From: D37C17 sp964551815 | Lineage (GTDB): Bacteria; Fidelibacterota; Marinisomatia; SCGC-AAA003-L08; D37C17 | DNA: 19,625 bases | Direction of reading: 5' to 3' | Assembly (NCBI GenBank): GCA_964551815.1 | Contig: CAZKEL010000046.1 | Coordinates: forward strand, 1-19,625 | Shown here: positions 6,221 to 14,966 of the stretch, piece after piece | Layout of the letters: the number at the start of each line of letters is the position of its first letter | Position numbering within the stretch: position 1 is the stretch's first letter | Notes under the pieces: model-generated | Seen by the model: the letters and a program-made list of their open reading frames with translations, nothing else | Databases searched by the model: none | What the model was told of the DNA's origin: nothing | Made by a program: the position numbers and the translations under genes

Positions 6221-7864
6221 ATGAGAAGAACTTTATACATAATAACGATCATTTTATTTACTTTCAATTTGTCAAATGGGCAGAACTGTGAAGAGGGAAT
6301 AGAAGTTGAACTCTGGAATCTCTGTTATAATATTGAAGAGACTGAAGAACTCCTGTTGAATGGGTTGGATATAGGAGGGTATATCCCCTACAATATAGGT
6401 GAACTTGTGAATCTGCAGATCCTTGATCTTTCCCGAAACCAATTTGAGGGAGAACTGCCCTCTTCCATTGGCAATCTCACCAGATTAAAGAAACTCTATA
6501 TTTTAGGTAACCGCCTGGAGGGCAGCATTCCTGAATCCATTGGTAATCTGGTACAACTCACCCACTTATATGCAGGGTATAACAATTTTGCCGGTACAAT
6601 TCCAGAAAGTTTGGGTAATTTGAAGAAACTCTATAATCTGGAATTGCAGGATAATGAACTCAGTGGTGAAATCCCTTCATTTCTCGGCACCCTGCCCAAT
6701 CTTTTATATCTGCAGCTTTACAAAAACAATTTCAGCGGAGAAATTCCATCTCAATTGGGAGAATTACAAAACTTGGTTATTTTAGATTTGGAAAAAAATA
6801 ATCTTATAGGAAACATCCCGGAAAGTATTTGGAATTTATCAAAGCTTGAAAGCCTGAACCTCTCTGAAAACCAGCTTAGTGGAAGCCTTTCTGAAAACAT
6901 ATCCAATCTCAGTAGCATCTCTCAGCTTGTTCTAAGTAGTAACGAATTCAGCGGGAACATTCCCGAAGGTATTTGGACTTTAACTAACCTGCATTCATTG
7001 AGTTTATCTAATAATGAGTTTTCAGGGGAAATATCAGCAAATATAGGAAATCTTACCAACTTATATAAAATCACTCTGGGGTCAAATGATCTCAGTGGAA
7101 GTATCCCGCCTGAAATAGGGAATTTGCAGCACCTTGGAAAATTATCCTTGGCATATAATCAGCTCAGTGGATCCATTCCCGCCTCTATTGGAAATTTAAA
7201 GCAATTGACTTCTCTATCACTGCCCTTCAATCAACTATCTGGTGAAATCCCTGATGTCTTTGGTGGTATGGACTACCTTTACAGTTTATTTTTACAGAAT
7301 AATCAACTTCAGGGAGAAATACCCTATAGTGTTTACACATTAAAGAATATCCGTCATTTGTATCTAAGTGACAACCAGTTAACGGGATATATTTCTGAAA
7401 GTGTAGGGAATTTGAATACAGTGGTATTCTTTTTAGTAAATAATAATAACTTAAGCGGACATATACCTGAAAGCCTGGGAGATTTACCTGAATTAAGCAC
7501 CCTGTATCTCTATAATAACCAGCTCAGTGGAGAAATACCTGAAAGCATTTGTAATTTGGAAATGGACGTGACGAATTCCAATATCTTCCGCTTATATAAT
7601 AATAGTTTATGTCCGGTATATCCTGACTGTATTATCGAGAATATTGGCGAACAGGATACCACTCTTTGCGGTGCACCGGACTGTATTGCAGGTGATTTGA
7701 ATAATGATGGATTTTTTAATATTTTGGATATTGTCATGCTCAGTGACTGCATATTAGACGGCAGTGATAATACATTTTGCTATTGCGGTGATATGAATAA
7801 TGATGGTGAAATGAATGTGCTGGATATTGTGGAATTGGTGGATATCATATTGGAGGAAGTTTAA
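6221..7864 (+). CDS. Secreted plant-type leucine-rich-repeat protein with C-terminal dockerin-like segment
   Basis: A 547-residue protein. A signal peptide (1-21) is followed by an N-terminal cap with two Cys (23-43). About 17 leucine-rich repeats of exactly 24 residues run from about 44 to 452, of the plant-specific type LxxLxLxxNxLSGxIPxxIGNL. A short Cys-containing cap (about 465-485) leads to a dockerin-like pair of calcium loops (488-547: DLNNDGFFNILDIV and DMNNDGEMNVLDIV). Such LRR solenoids bind proteins or glycans; the ligand is unknown. The regular unit length with no gap argues for an intact gene. The stop codon lies in the first four bases of a 111-bp dispersed repeat that also stands 125 bp before the start, so the gene is bracketed by direct repeats. 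No ribosome binding site is visible before ATG 6221. Confidence 0.88.
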   Translation: MRRTLYIITIILFTFNLSNGQNCEEGIEVELWNLCYNIEETEELLLNGLDIGGYIPYNIGELVNLQILDLSRNQFEGELPSSIGNLTRLKKLYILGNRLEGSIPESIGNLVQLTHLYAGYNNFAGTIPESLGNLKKLYNLELQDNELSGEIPSFLGTLPNLLYLQLYKNNFSGEIPSQLGELQNLVILDLEKNNLIGNIPESIWNLSKLESLNLSENQLSGSLSENISNLSSISQLVLSSNEFSGNIPEGIWTLTNLHSLSLSNNEFSGEISANIGNLTNLYKITLGSNDLSGSIPPEIGNLQHLGKLSLAYNQLSGSIPASIGNLKQLTSLSLPFNQLSGEIPDVFGGMDYLYSLFLQNNQLQGEIPYSVYTLKNIRHLYLSDNQLTGYISESVGNLNTVVFFLVNNNNLSGHIPESLGDLPELSTLYLYNNQLSGEIPESICNLEMDVTNSNIFRLYNNSLCPVYPDCIIENIGEQDTTLCGAPDCIAGDLNNDGFFNILDIVMLSDCILDGSDNTFCYCGDMNNDGEMNVLDIVELVDIILEEV

Positions 7865-7971
7865 CCAATGATGAATACAGAATGAATCCAATACCCACCT
7901 TGTCATGCTGAGGTTTACTGAAGCATCTCAATCTTCGATTCAATTAGCAAACCATTAAGATTCCCTTCCCG
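7861..7971. repeat. 111-bp dispersed repeat, copy B (after the LRR gene)
   Basis: A direct-orientation partner of 5985-6095, same length, nine mismatches. Its first four bases include the end of the LRR gene (TAA 7862-7864). Confidence 0.9.
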
Positions 7972-8145
7972 GCAGACAAGCTGCACTTCACTTTGTTTCG
8001 TTCAGCCTGCCCGACACCGCTGTTTTTGATGGCAGGCGTTAATGAAAGACAAAATAATACCGTAGAGGAGGGGTCTTCCCTCCCCAATTGGAAAGATTGG
8101 CGAAATCCTTATTATTAAATCTGTAGGGATGGACTTTTATGTCCG
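7972..8145. repeat. Non-coding stretch of short hairpin elements
   Basis: An inverted pair GCCTGCC (8005-8011) and GGCAGGC (8031-8037) is followed by two GTAGGG-type fragments: 8054-8085, sharing the 12-mer ATAATACCGTAG with 3401-3412 and holding a GGAGGG/CCCTCC hairpin (8067-8083), and 8123-8144 with a GGAC/GTCC hairpin. No gene was recognised in 7865-8473. Confidence 0.55.
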
Positions 8146-8162
8146 CCGAAAAAAAAATACAC

Positions 8163-8364
8163 AAAATTCGGACAAGCATCCCACAGTTGCTGGATATGAT
8201 TGATCTATTAATCTTTCTGTGTTTATCTGTGTACATCAGTGGTTGACTTTACATTCGAGAAAATTCGGACACGCATCCCACAGTTGCTGGATATGATTGA
8301 CCTATTAATCTTTCTGTGTTTATCTGTGTACATCAGTGGTTGACTTTACATTCGAGAAAATTCG
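8163..8364. repeat. Tandem repeat, 97-bp unit, two copies plus 8 bp
   Basis: Units 8163-8259 and 8260-8356 differ at two bases (8176 A/C, and one T/C in GATCTATT against GACCTATT), and a third start (AAAATTCG) follows at 8357-8364. The inverse complement contains AACCACTGATGTACACAGAT, i.e. the same family as the 60-bp array but in the opposite orientation. It ends about 110 bp before polA. The stretch 8365-8473 shows nothing further. Confidence 0.9.
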
Positions 8365-8473
8365 CGGTTATTCGCCTCTGTTGAGATTGCCGAAGCATGG
8401 TTAATTAAACCTTTGTCCCATCCCCAAAAATCTCTCTAAAATTTCCCTGCCGATTTATCCACTCTATTCATAA

Positions 8474-11176
8474 ATGACACCACCAAAACGCTTATTTCTC
8501 ATTGACGGAATGGCCCAGATTTACCGGGCACATTTTGCCATGATCAAAAACCCTCTCATGACCAAAGACGGGCGGCATACTTCTGCCATCTTTGGCTTCA
8601 TGAACTCACTTTTCAAACTCCTCAGAGAAGAAAATCCTGACTATATCGCTGTGGTGCTGGACTCTAAGGAACCCACCTTCCGCCATGAACTCTACACTGA
8701 ATACAAAGCAACCCGAGAAAAAATGCCGGACGAGTTAGTCGAGCAGTTAGAACCTTTGTTTGAAGTCATTAGCCATACCAATATCCCCATGCTGCGGAAA
8801 CCTGGCTTTGAAGCAGATGACATTATCGGTACTTTGGTAAAAAAAGCAGAAAAAGCAGGACTGCAAACCTTTATGGTTACTGGTGATAAGGATATGATGC
8901 AGTTAGTTTCTGATTCTACCTTTATGTATTCTCCCGGAAATTCCTTTAAGCCTACCACTGTCTATAATGCAGAAAAAGTAAAGGAAAAATGGGGCGTGGG
9001 GCCGGAGGGTATCATAGATATGCTGGCATTGGTGGGGGATAGCTCTGATAATGTCCCAGGTGTGGACGGCGTAGGACCCAAGACGGCTAAAAAATTATTA
9101 GATGAGTATAAGACAATTGAAGCCATACTGGAGCACGCAGGAGAAGCAAAGAATAAACGGGTGCGGGCAGGACTGGAAAATGGCAAAGACTTGGTACACC
9201 TCTCCCGCGAACTTGTGACTATTCATTGTGATGTACCCATTGAATTTCATGTGGAAGAACTAATTCGAACCGAACTGGACGTAGATTCTCTCAGTACAGA
9301 CTTTCAGGATTTAGAAATGTATTCCCTTATCACCCAAGTTGAGGCATTGGGAGAAAATGGCAGGATGGTTCAGGATATCCCTGAAAAACAGTACCAAACA
9401 GTACTCACACTGAAAGAGCTGAAGGCAATGCTTTCCCAACTGGAAAAAGCAGCATTGATATCCTTTGATTTAGAAACCACTTCGGTGAATGCCCTTGAAG
9501 CGGAGATAGTGGGTCTCTCTTTTGCTGTGAAGGCGCATGAGGGTTTTTATATACCCATAGAATACCCTGAAAAACCACCTGCCTATGAGCTGTCATTGGA
9601 TTTGGTATTAGCTGAACTCAAACCATTATTTGAAAGTGAGGAAAACCATTTCTGCGGACAAAATATTAAATATGATGCTCTTGTCCTCAGTCGTCATGAT
9701 GTTACTATTGCCTCTATAGAATTTGATACTATGCTGGCAGAGTATGTACTGCATCCTGAAAAGAATTCCTATAAAATGGATTACCTGGCATTGGACTATC
9801 TCAAATACAGAATGGTGCCTATAGATGACCTCATTGGAACCGGTATCCATCAGAAATCCATGGCGGACGTACCCTTAAAGGATATCAGCTTCTATGCTGC
9901 AGAAGATGCAGACGTTGCCTTGCAGCTCTCAGAAAAACTAAATGTAAAACTAAACGAGGAAGGTTTAGTACAACCCTATAATGAAATAGAAATTCCATTG
10001 GTACCAGTGCTTATTACCATGGAGAAGAACGGTGTTGCCATAGATTTTGACTTTTTAGCCCAATTATCCCGGCAATTTGGAGATGAGTTAGAGTCCATCA
10101 CCGCCAGAATACATAAGATGGCAAGCAGGGAGTTTAATATTAACTCTCCTAAACAGTTGGCGGAGATTCTCTTCGATGAGCTGGAGCTGAAACCGGTGAG
10201 AAAACGCAGTACTGCTGTAGAAGTGCTGGAAGTGTTAAAGCATCATCATCCCCTGCCTGAAGTTATTTTAGCCTACCGCCATTTAGCAAAATTGAAATCC
10301 ACTTATGTGGATGCGATTCCCAATCATAAGAATCCGTTTACCGGCAGAGTACATACCTCATTAAATCAGACCATTGCTGCCACGGGACGGCTCTCCAGTA
10401 CCTCTCCCAATTTTCAGAATATTCCCATTCGTACTGAGACGGGCCGAGAGGTTCGGAAGGCATTTATTGCAGAAAAGAAGGACCGGGTAATTTTATCTGC
10501 AGACTATTCCCAGGTAGAACTGCGTATCATGGCACATTTTTCACAGGAGCCAGAACTATTGAAGGCATTTGAAGAGGGGGTTGACATCCACTGCAGGACT
10601 GCCGCTCTGGTTAATCATATTAATGAAGCTCAAGTGACTCCGGAGCAGCGTCGCTCCGCCAAAGTGGTTAATTTTGGCATCATGTACGGGGCAGGTCCTT
10701 ACCGTATGAGTCAGGAACTGGGAATATCAATGACAGAAGCAAAAACTCTTATTGAAAATTATTTTACCACTTACCCCGGGATAAAGCAATATATGGATTC
10801 CACCTTGAAAACTGCTCGGGAGAGGGGATTTGTAGAAACCCTGTACAAAAGGCGGAGAAGAACCAAAAATCTACATTCTTCAAATTGGAATATGGTACAG
10901 GCAGAAGAACGGGCGGCCATCAATATGCCCATTCAGGGTACTGCCGCTGATATCATAAAAATTGCCATGATCAATATCCACAAACGAATGGCAGAGGAAA
11001 AGGTGAACTCTCTCATGACTCTACAGATTCACGATGAACTTCTGTTTGAATGTCCGGAAAATGAAGTGGAGTCAATGGCTGCAATGGTAGTGGAAGAAAT
11101 GGAAGGGGCTGCACAATTATCCGTTCCTCTTAAAGTGGACTGGAATTATGGCAAGAATTGGTTTGAGGCCCATTAG
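8474..11176 (+). CDS. polA: DNA polymerase I
   Basis: A 900-residue protein of the usual PolA length with all three activities apparently intact. Residues 1 to about 290 form the 5'-3' exonuclease (flap) domain, starting RLFLIDGMAQIYRAHFA and holding GFEADDIIGTL and VGDSSDNVPGVDGVGPKTA. About 315-500 form the 3'-5' proofreading domain, with the DLE motif (Asp332, Glu334) and YAAED (Tyr474, Asp478). About 520-900 form the polymerase, with motif A SADYSQVELR (Asp677), motif B RRSAKVVNFGIMYG (Lys730, Phe734) and motif C QIHDELLFE (Asp854). It fills gaps during Okazaki fragment maturation and excision repair. Many bacterial PolA proteins have lost proofreading residues; this one keeps them. ATG 8474 fits the conserved N-terminus although no clear ribosome binding site is seen. 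Confidence 0.98.
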   Translation: MTPPKRLFLIDGMAQIYRAHFAMIKNPLMTKDGRHTSAIFGFMNSLFKLLREENPDYIAVVLDSKEPTFRHELYTEYKATREKMPDELVEQLEPLFEVISHTNIPMLRKPGFEADDIIGTLVKKAEKAGLQTFMVTGDKDMMQLVSDSTFMYSPGNSFKPTTVYNAEKVKEKWGVGPEGIIDMLALVGDSSDNVPGVDGVGPKTAKKLLDEYKTIEAILEHAGEAKNKRVRAGLENGKDLVHLSRELVTIHCDVPIEFHVEELIRTELDVDSLSTDFQDLEMYSLITQVEALGENGRMVQDIPEKQYQTVLTLKELKAMLSQLEKAALISFDLETTSVNALEAEIVGLSFAVKAHEGFYIPIEYPEKPPAYELSLDLVLAELKPLFESEENHFCGQNIKYDALVLSRHDVTIASIEFDTMLAEYVLHPEKNSYKMDYLALDYLKYRMVPIDDLIGTGIHQKSMADVPLKDISFYAAEDADVALQLSEKLNVKLNEEGLVQPYNEIEIPLVPVLITMEKNGVAIDFDFLAQLSRQFGDELESITARIHKMASREFNINSPKQLAEILFDELELKPVRKRSTAVEVLEVLKHHHPLPEVILAYRHLAKLKSTYVDAIPNHKNPFTGRVHTSLNQTIAATGRLSSTSPNFQNIPIRTETGREVRKAFIAEKKDRVILSADYSQVELRIMAHFSQEPELLKAFEEGVDIHCRTAALVNHINEAQVTPEQRRSAKVVNFGIMYGAGPYRMSQELGISMTEAKTLIENYFTTYPGIKQYMDSTLKTARERGFVETLYKRRRRTKNLHSSNWNMVQAEERAAINMPIQGTAADIIKIAMINIHKRMAEEKVNSLMTLQIHDELLFECPENEVESMAAMVVEEMEGAAQLSVPLKVDWNYGKNWFEAH

Positions 11177-11178
11177 TT

Positions 11179-11229
11179 ATGAGCAGGAAGACAAATGTCA
11201 TGTACCGAAGAAGAGATATTTTAAAGTAA
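11179..11229 (+). CDS. Possible 16-codon leader ORF before the ABC operon
   Basis: ATG 11179, two bases after the polA stop, opens MSRKTNVMYRRRDILK and stops at TAA 11227-11229, directly against the ATG of the ABC ATPase and in the same frame. It exactly fills the 53-bp gap. It is very basic (seven Lys/Arg). It may be a leader or coupling peptide, a vestigial N-terminus, or chance. Confidence 0.2.
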   Translation: MSRKTNVMYRRRDILK

Positions 11230-12156
11230 ATGGAAGCATCCATCACTTTTAAATCTGTAGGAAAAACTTTGGGGAATAAGACTCTGTTGGCTGACCTATC
11301 CTTTGGGGTAGAAAAGGGGACAACTTTTGTACTCATAGGAGAAAACGGCTCGGGGAAATCTCTGATTCTAAAACTGTTGGTAGGACTAATAGAAAAAGAT
11401 ACAGGCACCGTCTATATACATGGACAGGATATCCAAACCCGTAGTCTGGAAACCCGCAGTATTTGTGGCTATATGCCACAGTTTATCAATCTGGATGATG
11501 AATTGACCGTACAGCAAAATATTTCTATTCATGGTCAATTGCATGGTCTGTCAGCCAAAGAAGCGAATATCTCTACTTTGCACTGGGCTGAATTGCTGGA
11601 CTTTCTCCCCATTTTGAATCACCATCCTGATAAACTGGCTTACGGACAGCAGCGAAAAATATTATTTGCCCGTGCCCTGGTCCATGATCCACAGGTGATT
11701 TTATTGGATGAACCTACCACAGGTATGGATCCTCAAAGCCGTAGTGCCGTTTGGAATGTGCTGGATAAATTACATTATAATAAAACCATCATTTTTGCTA
11801 CACAGAATTTTACTGAAGCTGAACGCTATGCAGACAGAATCGCCATTCTTCATGAAGGAAACATAAAAATGGATGGCACCCTGGAGCGGCTCATTGAAAC
11901 TACTCACGGACTGACGCATTACAGATTGGCTTTTGCAGAGCAACCACCTGATCCCTTCATGCAGCAATTGGAAGGCTGGCCTCGCGTTCTGAGACCAAAA
12001 TTAAAGGGACTTGAATTAGAATTTTATTCCCGGGAAAGACAGCAATTTTTCAAAGTACTACAATTAGCCCTGCAACACAGCCTTTCTGATTTGGATACCA
12101 GTATCTGCAGACTCAGAGACCTCTACCTGGGCCTCACAGAAGGAGGGCTTGAATGA
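11230..12156 (+). CDS. ABC transporter ATP-binding subunit with atypical motifs
   Basis: A 308-residue protein. The nucleotide-binding domain covers about 1-220: Walker A GENGSGKS (37-44), Q-loop Gln84 in YMPQ, signature LAYGQ (136-140), Walker B VILLDEPTTGMDP (Asp160, Glu161). About 230-308 is a C-terminal extension of the kind found in ABC-2 ATPases. Two departures from the norm: the signature is LAYGQQ instead of LSGGQ, and the switch position usually held by His is Gln192 (IIFATQNFTEAE). Walker A, Walker B and the catalytic Glu are kept, so it may still hydrolyse ATP, perhaps slowly. The stop overlaps the permease start by four bases (ATGA), so both are made together. The substrate is unknown; an ABC-2 pair of this type usually exports lipids, polysaccharide or drugs. 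Confidence 0.92.
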   Translation: MEASITFKSVGKTLGNKTLLADLSFGVEKGTTFVLIGENGSGKSLILKLLVGLIEKDTGTVYIHGQDIQTRSLETRSICGYMPQFINLDDELTVQQNISIHGQLHGLSAKEANISTLHWAELLDFLPILNHHPDKLAYGQQRKILFARALVHDPQVILLDEPTTGMDPQSRSAVWNVLDKLHYNKTIIFATQNFTEAERYADRIAILHEGNIKMDGTLERLIETTHGLTHYRLAFAEQPPDPFMQQLEGWPRVLRPKLKGLELEFYSRERQQFFKVLQLALQHSLSDLDTSICRLRDLYLGLTEGGLE

Positions 12157-12902
12157 ACGTATTCCGTCCTTTACTGCTGAGGGAATTGTATGACCTTAAA
12201 AATCATTTCATTTCCGTTTTATTTTTCTGGTTCCTCATGCCTGTGATTCTGCATATTTTTCTTGCCATCCCATTGTCGCTGGTTATTCACATGGATATTC
12301 GCTATCTTAACTGGTCTGCCGGTGGAATCTGGATCGTAACTTCAGGACTTACAGCCTTTCTCCAATCTGCAAACCGTATGCGAAAAATACAGTATGAAAC
12401 CTCTCAAATTGATGCCCTCCTGAAAGCACCCCTGACTAATCTTGACCTGCTGCTTATGACTATTTTGCGGGGTGTACTATATGGTATTGGACAATTCGTT
12501 ATTGCCCTCATCATCACTACCACTTTGAATAACGAGTATTTAGGACTAAATGGACTCATGGTGGTATCCTTTCAGATGTTTACACTGATACTTCATTTTG
12601 CCGTTCTGGGTACCTTTTTAGGATTGATCATCCCCGGAAGAATGGTATTTACCAATATTTCCTTTTTTATTTTTCTTTTTATTTCCTTTGGACTCGGGAA
12701 TTTTATTCCTTTGGATTTATTCCCCGAATCTTATTTATCAATAATTGAGGCCATTCCTACTACCTGGGCATTTGCTAATTTAAAAACAGTGATAGTTCAT
12801 ACCCCTTTCAATTGGCAGGGCTTCTTTTTTACCCTGATGGGAACTATAATAATTTTTATTATTTCTCTCATTGCATCTCATAAACTCTTTCGAAAATTAT
12901 AA
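12153..12902 (+). CDS. ABC-2 type transporter permease
   Basis: A 249-residue integral membrane protein with six hydrophobic segments at about 18-45, 53-71, 106-125, 134-160, 165-190 and 223-246. The conserved ABC-2 pattern FIPLDLFPESYLSIIEAIPTTWAFANLK (written as two parts: 184-200 and 200-211) lies between segments five and six. It forms the membrane channel for the ATPase encoded just upstream, whose gene it overlaps by four bases; a homodimer with two ATPases is expected for this class. It is separated by only two bases from the sugar kinase downstream, which suggests one transcript. The substrate cannot be read from the sequence; the wall-related genes behind it make a cell-envelope compound worth considering. 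Confidence 0.9.
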   Translation: MNVFRPLLLRELYDLKNHFISVLFFWFLMPVILHIFLAIPLSLVIHMDIRYLNWSAGGIWIVTSGLTAFLQSANRMRKIQYETSQIDALLKAPLTNLDLLLMTILRGVLYGIGQFVIALIITTTLNNEYLGLNGLMVVSFQMFTLILHFAVLGTFLGLIIPGRMVFTNISFFIFLFISFGLGNFIPLDLFPESYLSIIEAIPTTWAFANLKTVIVHTPFNWQGFFFTLMGTIIIFIISLIASHKLFRKL

Positions 12903-12904
12903 AA

Positions 12905-13888
12905 ATGGATAATCGTTATCATATTGTTGGAATTGATGGAGGCGCATCGAATACCCGAGGCGTTTTGTTTTCAGAAAAAGGGAAAACTTTGGCAACAGCA
13001 GTAGAAAAAGGGTCAAACCTGGCTGTGTATGGCGAATTAGCTCCTGAAAGGATTAAATCCGTCATTACTAATCTGTGTCAGTCTGCCAATATTCCTGTAG
13101 ATCACATAGATGCCATTGGATTGGGTTTAGCCGGTGCCTCTGATGAAGATGGCAGAGAAATGGTTTTTAAGGTGTTGGATGAATTAAAAATCTCTCAGAG
13201 GGCAATCATTGCCAATGATGCTGAAGCTGCCTATGAATTAAACTGTCCTGGTGATTTTGGGATTCTTGTAACTGTTGGTACAGGGGTAATCTGTATTTCC
13301 CGTGATGGGGAAGGAAAAACAATCCGTACAGCAGGAAAAGGGCATGATAATGGAGATATTGGCAGCGGGTATTGGATGGGAAAACAAGGATTGCTGCACC
13401 TTTCATTGAATGAAACTGCCATAGAAGGTGATGGGGATTTAGAAGCCATGATGGATACATTTCTCAGTAAATATCCCGATGAAGACTTTCAGGATATCAT
13501 TGCCACTATTTACGAAAGCAGAGATGCTGTGGCTCAAATTGCTGATTTCTCGGAGGAAATTCTGAACTTAGCAGAAGGGGGAAATGAATTGGCAGTTACC
13601 ATCGTTCAGGAGGCTTCTCATGCAGTTGCAGAGTATATAATTGCTTTAACTGAAGCATTAAATTATACAAAAAAACAGATTGTGCTAGCGGGGAACGGAT
13701 CTGTCATTCAAAATGAGTATTTCAGAAAATCGTTAAATGATGATTTGCGTTTTCACTTCCCTGAAATCAGATGGACCTTTTCTGCTATATCTCCTGCTTA
13801 TGGTGCTGGCATAATGGCAGCAAAAATTCAAAATGTAGATGTGAAAATTAGAGATGTAGTAAAAGGGAATGCCCTTGCTTCAACCTGA
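12905..13888 (+). CDS. BadF/BadG/BcrA/BcrD-type sugar kinase, probably GlcNAc/MurNAc kinase
   Basis: A 327-residue protein of the ASKHA fold: phosphate-1 loop VGIDGGASNTRGVLF (8-22), catalytic-Asp region ANDAEAAY (Asp105, the place of the base in NAGK-type kinases), phosphate-2 loop VTVGTGVICIS (122-132), GDIGSGYWMGKQGL (150-163) and an adenosine-side glycine pair near GNGS. The family contains N-acetylglucosamine and N-acetylmuramic acid kinases as well as 2-hydroxyacyl-dehydratase activators; lack of a Cys pair for a 4Fe-4S cluster and the GSGYWMG segment favour the sugar kinases. Placed in a row with alanine racemase and a NagZ-type hexosaminidase, it probably phosphorylates an amino sugar recovered from peptidoglycan. 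The end overlaps the racemase start by 20 bases. Confidence 0.85.
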   Translation: MDNRYHIVGIDGGASNTRGVLFSEKGKTLATAVEKGSNLAVYGELAPERIKSVITNLCQSANIPVDHIDAIGLGLAGASDEDGREMVFKVLDELKISQRAIIANDAEAAYELNCPGDFGILVTVGTGVICISRDGEGKTIRTAGKGHDNGDIGSGYWMGKQGLLHLSLNETAIEGDGDLEAMMDTFLSKYPDEDFQDIIATIYESRDAVAQIADFSEEILNLAEGGNELAVTIVQEASHAVAEYIIALTEALNYTKKQIVLAGNGSVIQNEYFRKSLNDDLRFHFPEIRWTFSAISPAYGAGIMAAKIQNVDVKIRDVVKGNALAST

Positions 13889-14966
13889 AGCAATTATTAA
13901 CCTTAAGCGGTTAAAACATAATGTTGCTGCCTTGCAGGAGGTCGTCTCAGATGCTAAGGTGATGGCAGTAGTTAAAGCAAATGCCTATGGCCATGGTGCT
14001 GTTCAAACTGCAAAAAAACTATCAACTTCAGGGGTTCATGGATTTTGTGTTGCGTTGGTTAAAGAAGCTGAAGAACTGATGCATGCAGGAGTTGAAAAGC
14101 CCATTCTCCATTTGGGTGCCATGACACAAGATGCTCTTTCCATTTATAAAACCTGTCAGGTTCGCTGCACCATCAGTTCAAAAGAGGATCTGCATATACT
14201 AAATAATTCCGGCTTGGAGAGAGTTATTGCTCATATAAAAGTAGATACAGGAATGGGGCGCTTAGGGGTGCCCATGGACAATGCAGAAGAATTGTTTAAA
14301 TTAGCAGGGAAATCTTCATCTGTAAAGATTGAAGGAATTTATTCTCATTTTTCCACTGCAGAGGAGGAGGATACTTCTTATCGAGAAACGCAACTTTCTA
14401 GATTCAATCACATCATCACTCTTTCTAAACAATTGCTTCCACAGGTTTCTTTTTACCATATTGCCAATTCTGCAGGCATCCTTCTTTGCAGGGAGTCCCA
14501 TTTTAATATGGTTAGACCAGGCATATCCCTTTATGGTGTTTCCCCATTAGGATTTCCTCATCCTCACCTGAAACCAGTAATGGAGTTTAGAGTGCCGGTA
14601 GCACTGGTGAAAGCTTATAAAGGGGGAGAACCTATAGGGTATAATCGCCTATATACCACTTCAAAGAATGAAAAAATTGCAGTGTTGCAGGCAGGCTATG
14701 CAGATGGTATTCCCCTGGATTTTAGTAAGGGTGGCAAAGTTGAAATTAAAGGAAAACTGCACCCCATATCAGGCAAAGCTTCCATGGATCTTATTACTAT
14801 TTCCTGTTTAAACAGCAATATTACTCAAGGGGATTATGCCACCTTTTGGGGCAGCGATGCAGCAGAAATGAAATTAGAGAATCTTGCTAAAAAATATAAT
14901 AGGATTCCCTATGAGCTTTTAACCGGAGTGACTGCACGAGTAAAACGGATTTATAAAAATGATTAA
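13869..14966 (+). CDS. alr: Alanine racemase
   Basis: A 365-residue fold-type III PLP enzyme of normal length that interconverts L- and D-alanine for peptidoglycan. Lys36 in VVKANAYGHG is the PLP lysine; Tyr277 in AGYADG is the second catalytic base; Lys124 and Arg131 in HIKVDTGMGRLG match the carbamylated-lysine position and the Arg that contacts PLP or substrate. MVRPGISLYG is present near 215-224. ATG 13869 fits the family N-terminus (a few residues before the first strand) and overlaps the kinase gene by 20 bases; AAAAGGGA sits directly before it. Its own end overlaps the next gene by eight bases, indicating translational coupling. It could serve general D-Ala supply, reuse of wall-derived D-Ala, or both. 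Confidence 0.95.
   Translation: MPLLQPEAIINLKRLKHNVAALQEVVSDAKVMAVVKANAYGHGAVQTAKKLSTSGVHGFCVALVKEAEELMHAGVEKPILHLGAMTQDALSIYKTCQVRCTISSKEDLHILNNSGLERVIAHIKVDTGMGRLGVPMDNAEELFKLAGKSSSVKIEGIYSHFSTAEEEDTSYRETQLSRFNHIITLSKQLLPQVSFYHIANSAGILLCRESHFNMVRPGISLYGVSPLGFPHPHLKPVMEFRVPVALVKAYKGGEPIGYNRLYTTSKNEKIAVLQAGYADGIPLDFSKGGKVEIKGKLHPISGKASMDLITISCLNSNITQGDYATFWGSDAAEMKLENLAKKYNRIPYELLTGVTARVKRIYKND

Noticed and set aside
1940..7864. Cellulosome locus
   Set aside because: Dockerin-like segments are present, but there is no cohesin, scaffoldin, CBM or plant-polysaccharide glycoside hydrolase in the window.
8039..8236. 65-codon minus-strand frame before polA
   Set aside because: It is made entirely of dispersed repeat sequence.
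8163..8364. CRISPR-like direct repeats
   Set aside because: Only two full 97-bp units stand head to tail with no spacers and no cas gene nearby; it is a simple tandem duplication.
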